From Haplosporangium gracile (lineage: Eukaryota > Mortierellomycota > Mortierellomycetes > Mortierellales > Mortierellaceae), in the NCBI GenBank assembly GCA_015499985.1, contig JAAAUF010001076.1, forward strand, positions 678 through 12,814: a stretch of 12,137 bases of DNA. The letters are read 5' to 3'. Below the pieces are notes generated by a model. That model saw only the letters and a list, made by a program, of their open reading frames with translations. It was not told the origin of the DNA and did no database searches. Shown one piece after another: positions 1 through 6,691 of the stretch (positions are counted from its first letter, which is position 1; each line of letters opens with the position of its first letter). The position numbers and the translations under genes were made by a program.

Positions 1-389
1 GCGCCAATCAGTGAGAAGGGTTCCCGGACTTTTGAACACCTCTCTTCCCCTCCCCTCCCCTCCTTCCCTTGCCTTTTCCTTTTGCGCAAAGAGATGATGC
101 ATATGTATATATGTTGTATGTATGTGCGCATTAATGGAGCAGTAAAAGGGGCAGTGATAATGGACAACCGTTAATTCATCCGTTGACGGTTTGCCGACAC
201 ACGTCGTATCCATCAGAAATCTCAATGTTGGGACCTCCGTCGCCCACATCAGTGGCCAAAAGGCGATGAGAAAGGACAACCGCAAATATCGCTTATCTCT
301 CATGCTTCGTCTTACTTCGGTCGAAAGAAAATTCACTGTTTCTTGATGGTTTATTTGCAATAATTCGATTGCCAATTGCCTTTTTTTAA

Positions 390-407
390 TTTTTTTTTTT
401 TTTTTTT
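390..407. repeat. T18 homopolymer
   Basis: An uninterrupted run of 18 T follows TTTTTTTAA. On the minus strand it is an A18 run about 95 bases past the stop of the PNS1-like gene. It is simple sequence and likely length-variable. Confidence 0.9.
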
Positions 408-459
408 GGTGTTTTGGAGGAGCACGAAGCAACAGAGGAGGGGTCCGTGTCAAGGGTCT

Positions 460-465
460 TTTATT
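460..465 (-). terminator. Candidate poly(A) signal of the PNS1-like gene
   Basis: AATAAA on the minus strand lies 38 bases past the predicted TAA stop (505-503). A second AATAAA lies at 350-355. Fungal cleavage signals are degenerate, so this is a candidate only. Confidence 0.45.
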
Positions 466-502
466 TTTTAATACGTGTCAAAGGCAAAGGATGAACAGGC
501 TC

Positions 503-3249
503 TTAGTTTACACCCTAATAAAGCACAAAAGGGGTTTAAAAAAGGGTTTACGTGAGCAATTTGCGTTTATGCCTTGCGTTCATTGTCTGTTTTGTTTGTC
601 ATCGATGAAATTGTCAAACCCTTTGTCCCTATGCCTTTCCTCCCAATTCCGTTCTATTTTTTCATCCTTCGCTCTCGGTCTTTTCGCTATCCTTACCTGA
701 ACAACCGCAGGCCATGTCGCACGAATGCGCTCAAACAGTTCTAATTAGGTAGTAGCAATACAGAACAATGGTCCAAGAGAGTCAAATGAAAATGTCAATG
801 GAGTGATCGGATACAAAAACAAAGCAGGAGAATGATGAGAGAAAATGGACAATGAGCCATCCTTTTTTGCTTTGTTTTGCATCTGCTCTCTTTTTTTTGT
901 CTATTCTTAACAAACAGCCAACGACAAAACAATAGCGAATTATCATGCACATTACCTGGCTTGGTTCTAGCGAGAGCAGCCGGATCCTCGGCCAGACAAA
1001 CGAACGTGGTTGCGACTCCACTGTCAATGACGGTTCCAACAGTAAACAGCATCTGTAGACCCAGCACAAACGCCATCACCACAATGACATAGGTGAATTC
1101 ACCATTCGAGTTGAAGGATGGGTTGGCAAAGCGCAGGTAGAGATAACTGGCGAGTCCCGAGAGAACCCCAGCCATGATGGCCCCCATTGTCCAGACGTTT
1201 CCGATGAGGTTGTCGTTGATAATCTGCACAATACCTCTGTCCTTCAAAATGTTCCACGTGTCGCGAGCTGCTGGGATATACGCCTTTCCGTAGATAGCTA
1301 CCTGGCAGTACGCGTACTTGTTGACATATTCGATCATTCCCTGCAAGCAGCCTATGTCGTTAACATTGCAAGATATTTTAGTCAGTTTGCTTGACCGTTC
1401 AAAAATAAGCGACTCGTCATCATAACAAATAATACTCATAGCTTACCGAGGATACAGTCAATGATGCATGCAATAAAGGCCATGATACCGCCGTTTCCAT
1501 CGCCCCGCGAGATCTGGGCAAGGGCTCTAAGGGTCTGAATAATGGCAATGATTAAAGACCCAAAGCAGATACTGCCGATAGAAGTGGTACAGGCGCGCTT
1601 GAAACTGGCAATGGTCGGTGACTTGCTCATGCCCTGAGGAGATCCTGCCATAAAGTAATAGGTCGCAAAGACTCCTGCAATGGTGACATGGATAATGTTC
1701 TTGATGACCTGAGACGTCCAGTAAAACGAGAAGAAGCAAAACACAATCAACCTAGGGGTTAATTTACAATCAAAATGAAATACAATTAGCGCTCCTCGTT
1801 TCATGTAGACAGACATCACATGCCAATAGTCGCGCTTCATTCCTGTTTGGTGTATCCAACCCTAAACTTACGCCTTGAGCTTTCCTGGGGTGGTTCTTGT
1901 GGCTTGATCATAGTACATTTCATAACAACCGCTGATGACAACTGCAAAGTAGACAGAGTAGACGATCTGGACAAAGAGACCGAGGAAGGCAAGCGCAAAC
2001 GTTGCCGGGTACTTTTTCGAGATGGATGTCACCGCTCTCAGCATTTCCCTATTCCCACCAAACGAAGGAAAAAAATAGAGGGTGAGTATGGAGGAAGGTG
2101 TGATGGTTATTCTCATCTAGACTAAAACGTAATACATCGTAATCACAGTTGTGAGGAATTACATACGTTGCAAAGGGGATGCGACTCCGCCAGAAGAACC
2201 ACATTGACGCGTAGAGTAGACCGAAGATGAGGCCAAAGATGGCTGGCATCCACAGCCTTCGAAAAAAGTAGTAGATGGCGACCGCGAGGTAGGCGATGAT
2301 GCTTAGTGCAAATGTGACCTATTATAAAGAGTGAACAAAGTGCCATTGATGCGAGTCGATGACATGCGCGGACAGTGCAGCTAAGCCAGGTTAGTCTCCG
2401 CTCCTTGAGTGACAAAAGTAGTAAGTAGCAAGCTGTTGCCCTGTTCCATGTTTCGTGCATCGTGATCCCATTGAGAATAAATACCTTAATCACCTGACGG
2501 GGGAACCTGTTGAAGAGAGAACGAGAGACGAAACGGAGTTAATTTTTTATGCTCTGTGAAACCCATGCGCTCATAGCGCGGCTAGTCCAGAAGGGCGCAT
2601 TATTTTTTTGTTGTCATGTCAACAGTAACAGACAAAAAAAAAGCGAATTAGATAATCTCGACCGTAACATGATATATGACCTAAGGACTTACGCCTGCGT
2701 CAGCATGAAGTAAAGAACCGCAATCACCGCACCCGTTAGAACAGAGATCAACATCGTAATAAGGCCAGACTTGGAGAAGAAGCCAAGAGCCACTCCAGGA
2801 CTCCTCTGTCCTGGTTGCGCATAATATCCATCCTGACCATACTGGCGATCCTGGCTGATCTGTCTGATCGCGAAACCCGACAGAACAATAAACGCAGCAA
2901 GCTGAGCGATAAACAGGAGGAACGCCCAGCAGTCGTTGTAGCGCGGACGAGGGTTGAACTTTGCTGGTAGACCCGACTCGGAGTTGACTGTTCCATCATA
3001 GGGTGCTGTCTCGTAGGCAGGAGGGACGACACCTGTCGTGGGCTGGCCTTGGGGCACACCCGACGGCGCGCCAAAGTACTGCTGCTGAGGATTCTGATGG
3101 AGACCCCACTGCTGCTGCTGGGCGCTGGGATTGTATGCGGGTTGTTGCTGGGGATTATAAGCATATTGTTGTTGTTGACCCTGGTGGTAGTATGGCTGGT
3201 GAGGTGGAGGGTACTGCTGTTGGTGGTTTGGAGGGTTGTATTGCGCCAT
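503..3249 (-). CDS. PNS1: PNS1/CTL (SLC44)-type choline-transporter-like membrane protein, 8 exons
   Basis: Exons, minus strand: 3249-2693, 2506-2485, 2318-2167, 2048-1872, 1751-1447, 1351-956, 740-697, 514-503. All junctions are GT-AG and stay in frame, giving 1665 nt and 554 residues, a usual size for fungal Pns1. Residues 1-100 are a Gln/Pro/Tyr-rich cytosolic tail with a PPAY motif at 77-80. About ten membrane segments follow, near 108-128, 163-184, 194-211, 213-233, 259-283, 304-335, 355-376, 390-412, 455-477 and 490-513. Family hallmarks are FYWTSQVIKN (312-321), GKAYIPAARDTW (426-437) and DSGVATTFVCLAEDP (514-528). The start is the first ATG on this strand for at least 240 bases and has A at -3 and G at +4. 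The CTL family includes choline transporters in animals, but choline transport by yeast Pns1 is not supported, so the substrate is unknown. It is divergently paired with the BolA gene. Family assignment is firm; the last exon is the least certain. Confidence 0.93.
2485..2506 (-). other. 22-nt microexon (exon 2) of the PNS1-like gene
   Basis: The exon lies between acceptor CAACAG (2512-2507) and donor GTATTT (from 2484). It supplies the last base of Ala186 and residues FPRQVIK (187-193), which fit the basic stretch before the third membrane segment in Pns1 proteins. Its length is not a multiple of three. Joining exon 1 directly to exon 3 would shift the frame and reach a stop after a few codons, so inclusion is needed for a full protein. 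Confidence 0.8.
3052..3249 (-). repeat. CAG/CAA-rich coding tract (Gln/Pro/Tyr tail of the PNS1-like protein)
   Basis: Residues 1-66 contain several runs of two to four Gln mixed with Pro, Tyr and Asn, encoded by interrupted CAG/CAA codons. This is a low-complexity, probably disordered cytosolic N-terminus and likely length-variable between strains. Confidence 0.8.
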
Positions 3250-3650
3250 AGTGACACGAGATGCGGAGGATCGAAGGATTTTCTTGGGCGTGCGCCGAGT
3301 TTGTTGTAGCAAGCGAGGCAGGGATCGATGCTGGGTGTAAAAGAAATGAAGTGGAAGAAGGACGAGAGGAGGGAGAAAGAATAAAAATATGTGCGTGTAA
3401 AGGGGTGTGGAGAGAAGGATCGACAAAGAAGAGATAAAGAAGGGAATTTGGACGGTTCAGGCGGGATGGGAACGGTGATGAAATCACCTTCCCTTTGTAA
3501 TTGAACGAGTCACTACCACTTCTCTAATTGACGACACTATTTTTTTTTTGCTCTTTCCTTTCCCTGTCGGATCCGACTAAGAAGAGCACCCACCATACAG
3601 ACGGTTGCCTTCTTTGATCCCTTTCCCCTCCTCATCACCCCTCACTCTAA
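3250..3650. promoter_or_regulatory. Divergent promoter region between the PNS1-like and BolA genes
   Basis: These 401 bp separate two start codons that face away from each other, so both promoters and both 5' UTRs must lie here unless a leader is spliced. The plus strand is purine-rich near the PNS1 side and pyrimidine-rich near the BolA side. A T-rich block lies at 3540-3549, and an AT-rich TATA-like stretch on the minus strand at about 3380-3391. No clear activator site could be assigned. Confidence 0.6.
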
Positions 3651-4331
3651 ATGATCGCCCTCTCATCCCTTCTTGCTCATTCCAAAAGAGTCCCCTCCAT
3701 CGCACAGCGCTCTCTTCTTATCTCTTCCTCTTCTTCTCTCATTCACTCCTCAGCCATGGCATCACAGCAAGAAGGTCCCGTCACAATCAGCATTCGCACC
3801 ACGGTAACTAAGGACAACTTTGACCTCGGAATATAATTGCTACAATCGCTGATAATTGCCTTCGGCGATATCAGTTGCAAAGGCGTCATGCTTGAATTGC
3901 TGCTAACAGTCGCGTTCTTTTTGTTATTCTCTGAATAGCTCAAGGAGCTCTTAAACCCCGAGGCACTCGAGATTATTAACGATAGTGCGAAGCATGCCCA
4001 CCACTCTGCCATGCGTGGAGTCGACAGCAAGGAGACCCATTTCAGGTATTATGTTCACCGAAGTCATCAAGGTTGACACTGCGCACCTTTTTTTTTATGA
4101 AAGGCCCTCATTAAATGACTCCGAACTAACATATCTATTTGTTTGATTTCTTTTTGATCCCTCTTTTCTGCTAGAGTGAACGTCGTGTCGGAAGCGTTTG
4201 CTGGAAAATCGACTATGCAGCGTCACCGCCTCATCTACGGCGCCCTTAGCAAGGATTTTGAGGCTGGCCTTCACGCTTTGTCCCTCAACACCAAAACCCC
4301 TGCCGAGGTTGCCAAGGCCTCGGAGGCATAA
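3651..4331 (+). CDS. BolA-family protein (mitochondrial Bol1/BOLA1-like), 3 exons
   Basis: Exons 3651-3803, 3939-4045 and 4175-4331 join in frame to give 138 residues. Introns of 135 and 129 bp have donors GTAACT and GTATTA, TAG acceptors and CTAAC branch-like motifs at 3903-3907 and 4126-4130. Residues 1-35 are Ser/Arg-rich without acidic residues, as in a mitochondrial presequence. The BolA domain spans about 42-125: GPVTISIRTT start, NPEALEIINDS (57-67), His-rich loop 70-78, ETHFRVNVVS (83-92) and the signature QRHRLIY (102-108) with the conserved His104. BolA proteins pair with monothiol glutaredoxins around a [2Fe-2S] cluster. Mitochondrial members help deliver clusters to targets such as lipoate synthase, and a cytosolic member takes part in iron sensing. 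An in-frame TAA directly precedes the first ATG. The loop also resembles the Uvi31 subgroup, so the exact paralogue is open. Confidence 0.92.
3756..3758 (+). promoter_or_regulatory. Second in-frame ATG of the BolA gene in strong context
   Basis: The first ATG (3651) has T at -3 and A at +4, a weak context. The ATG at 3756 (codon 36) has G at -3 and G at +4. Starting here removes the predicted presequence and leaves the whole BolA domain. This is the arrangement expected for leaky scanning and dual localisation, but usage is not shown by sequence alone. Confidence 0.5.
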
Positions 4332-5135
4332 AATGAATGTGGTCTATTTAGCTCCCTCTTTTTGCATAATATTGTAGTTCCACTTCACCCTTATTAAGAT
4401 CGTTCAAAAACATATTTTTCTATTTTCTCAGAGTTCAAAGGATGTTGTTGTGGTTGATGTTGCACCTCGTGTGCCTGAAGAGAAAGATGAGAAGTAATGA
4501 AGTAGCGACGTTCTCCTCAGGGCTATGCCAACGGACAATGACATGGTATGGCAAGAAGGGAAGAAACAACAACAAGAAGCCTTTGCGCCACCTCTTTCTT
4601 TCAATTTGTTTTCCATACACAAAACACTTCGTAGGCTTCACATAACACGTTTTGTCGGCCAAACATATATCAGATCAGCTGACAACACCGTGCTGATGAT
4701 TATAAACGCGCATCGAAGCGTCCTGCTTCGTTGCTTTTGTTCATGCCACCGGAGCGGAGAAAAGGGTTTATTTTCTACTTTTCCCTCTTTTTTTTTTTTT
4801 AGTACCCCTTTTCCTTTCTCTCCCTTTAATCACAACAACACAACTATTATCTCCTGTTGTTGCATGCACATCCACTCCATAAGCACAGTTGGAAGCAAGA
4901 CCCCTATTTCCATCTGGCCCTTTTTTCTCTCTCTTTCCTTCTTTCTACTTTGCAACATTCTTCTCATGACCCTCTTCACTCATTTATAAATGCAACCCAA
5001 CATGTCTCTCTTTCCTGCTCACAATGGTCCTTAAAAAGGTGCGCCCATATGACTTGAGTGATCATCCGCGTATCCGATAGATATCCTCCCTCTTTTGCTT
5101 GCACTTGATAACCTTGTGGGTGAAGTGAGGAGTGC

Positions 5136-5157
5136 CTGTGTCTGAGAATAGACACAG
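5136..5157. repeat. Perfect 8-bp inverted repeat with 6-nt loop
   Basis: CTGTGTCT (5136-5143) and AGACACAG (5150-5157) flank GAGAAT. It could be a small hairpin or a dyad binding site. It lies 49 bp upstream of a CCAAT motif and about 90 bp upstream of a TATA box. Confidence 0.6.
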
Positions 5158-5205
5158 ACACACCGTGTTCAATACTCATGCCCATGCTCATGGTCTATCC
5201 TCATA

Positions 5206-5255
5206 CCAATAGATAACCAAAAGACGAAACGATGTCTTTTTCTCTTATATAAATA
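5206..5255 (+). promoter_or_regulatory. CCAAT plus TATA core promoter candidate for the F-box/WD40 gene
   Basis: CCAAT at 5206-5210 is followed by TATATAAATA at 5246-5255. A weaker TATA-like palindrome, ATTTATAAAT, lies near 4982-4991. Transcription from here would start near 5280-5300 and give a leader of about 1.4 kb before 6692, unless spliced. No other plus-strand gene lies between, so the F-box gene is the natural target. Confidence 0.45.
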
Positions 5256-5542
5256 AAACCATGTTTGCCCTAAAAGTATCCTTTAGCAATTTCTTTTCCC
5301 TTCTCTTCCCTCTTTCTCTTTTTCTTATTTTTTCTTTGCTCTCTTGCACTCTCTTCTCTTCTCTTATTTTTTTTTACCTCCCCCTGATTGCCATTATCTA
5401 ATGTAATCATCGCACTTTTGATTTTTCAAAGCTCATTTAAACATTCATCTTATCCTCTCAATTTACCTATCGCCAACTGATTCTACACCGTCGAAATCAT
5501 CATTCAGGATTTCCTTTCAATCAACTCCACTTCGAGCATAAG

Positions 5543-6547
5543 GTATGAGGCTTTGTCACAGGAGAGAAGGCTGTTTTTACGTGTCTCCTCCCCCTCCTCC
5601 TTGTCTTCCTTTCTCCAGGACCGTGGTGCTCCTGAAGGTTCGTTCCTTCTTCCCCCCTCGATTTGTTCTCCTTCCCGCCTTCCACTCTCCAATCTTTAGA
5701 CTCCTCGAAAAATTTCAATCAAAGACGACCAACCCCCTTCGGTTTACTTGTCTTTTTTTTTTCCCGACTCGTGAAGCAGGAACGCGATCCATCCAATTGC
5801 ATTTCCGTTATTTATGTGCACGATGAGAGAGACAAAGTGCTGAAAAGTGAAGAAATAGGACGCAAAAAAGATATCACAGTTTCAACTGTATGAGAAGGAG
5901 AAGGAGTGCTCTCGTGCAATTTCGCTCGTTCTTTCCCCTCTCTTCCCCCCTTCCCCCCCCCTCTCTCTCTACGTTGTTTTTCAATCTTCTTTTGGCCACT
6001 CCGTTTCTTATACCGATATCTTTTTTGGGATGTTGTTAGGTGCTCTTTGTTAGTTTTTTATTGCATCGTTGTCTGTTGTCTGTGCTTTTTTGTCTTTCCC
6101 TACAATGCATTTCCAAGCTTCTATATTGTTTACGCGATATTTTTTATCCTTCACTACTGCATGCCACAGCCCTCCGCCTTTTCTTCTTGTTAATAATGCG
6201 AGGGTACATACACCTTGCAGACCTACTTTTTCTTCCTCCTCTTCTCTCCTCTGCTTCCTTCCTTTTCATCCATAAATCCATCCTTTTTTTTCATTTCTTC
6301 CCTCCTCCTTTTCACTCATCATCACCTTTTTGTTCGTTTGTGCTCTTTCGTCTGCTCTTATCTTCGTCCCAGTTTCTCTCCTACTCTTGTATGCAAGTAC
6401 GCAACGTCCATCCATCGAGGCTTATTAATAACTCTTACCTTTCTTTGCCCTTTTCTCTTTGTCAACCTACCCTTCATCGTACCATCTTTCTCACCCTGGA
6501 TTCTAGATTACTTATTTCCTTCGCTCTTTTATCTTTTTCTTTTCTAG
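5543..6547 (+). other. Candidate 5'-leader intron of the F-box/WD40 gene
   Basis: A donor-like AAG|GTATGA at 5543 and an acceptor TTTTCTTTTCTAG ending at 6547 (alternatives CAG at 6550 and CTAG at 6564) bracket about 1 kb of C/T-rich sequence that contains nearly all leader ATGs. Removing it would leave one ATG before 6692, the ATG-TAA at 5401. Against it, no strong branch site is visible and the length far exceeds the other introns here. A start site between 6390 and 6692 would explain the data equally well. Confidence 0.3.
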
Positions 6548-6691
6548 CAGCTGTTCTTCCCTAGCCTCCTCACCTCCTGAAAAAAGCAAGGCGGCCGCAT
6601 TTTTCCAACCACCTTGGTCGCACGACAAAAAAGTACACCCTCGCGTCTCTCCAAGGAAAAGAACAAGGGCATACAAATAAGAACATCAAGA

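Larger units (their letters stand above)
1..502. other. Intergenic region downstream of the PNS1-like gene
   Basis: No convincing coding region is seen; short open frames here lack coding character. Visible features are a CCAAT motif at 4-8, a C-run block at 47-68 that gives G-runs on the minus strand, an inverted repeat AACCGT/ACGGTT at 166-171 and 186-191, a 9-base direct repeat GGACAACCG at 162-170 and 274-282, a T18 homopolymer at 390-407, and AATAAA signals on the minus strand at 350-355 and 460-465. The right part is probably the 3' UTR of the minus-strand gene that ends at 503. The left part may be the regulatory region of a gene outside the window. Confidence 0.6.
4332..6691. other. 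Long pyrimidine-rich non-coding region
   Basis: No convincing gene is seen in 2.36 kb. The left part should hold the BolA 3' UTR, although no AATAAA was found just after its stop. The middle (about 4980-5260) has promoter-like elements. From about 5280 to 6560 the plus strand is extremely C/T-rich, with many T-runs. Open frames in that part translate to Phe/Leu/Ser-rich sequence, which is a composition artefact. ATGs occur up to 6390 and none between there and the F-box gene start at 6692. Confidence 0.65.

Noticed and set aside
3250..3426. N-terminal extension of the PNS1-like protein to 3426 with a hydrophobic start
   Set aside because: The codon at 3426 is TTG on the minus strand and no in-frame ATG lies between it and 3249. 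The hydrophobic stretch is pyrimidine-rich 5' UTR.
4435..4662. Minus-strand frames between the BolA and F-box genes
   Set aside because: They are short, mutually overlapping and built on CAA-rich simple sequence, with no family resemblance.
5261..5401. A 46-codon hydrophobic frame starting right after the TATA box
   Set aside because: Its ATG lies only about 6 bases after the TATA element, before any likely transcription start, and the sequence is again T/C-rich.
5906..6564. Overlapping plus-strand open frames rich in Phe, Leu and Ser, looking like membrane proteins
   Set aside because: They come from a long C/T-rich tract read in several frames at once. Hydrophobicity is a composition effect, and no domain, periodicity or splice logic supports a gene.
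6614..6691. Extension of the F-box/WD40 protein upstream to 6614
   Set aside because: The codon at 6614 is TTG, not ATG, and the frame meets TGA at 6578-6580 with no ATG between. The ATG at 6692 has a strong context.
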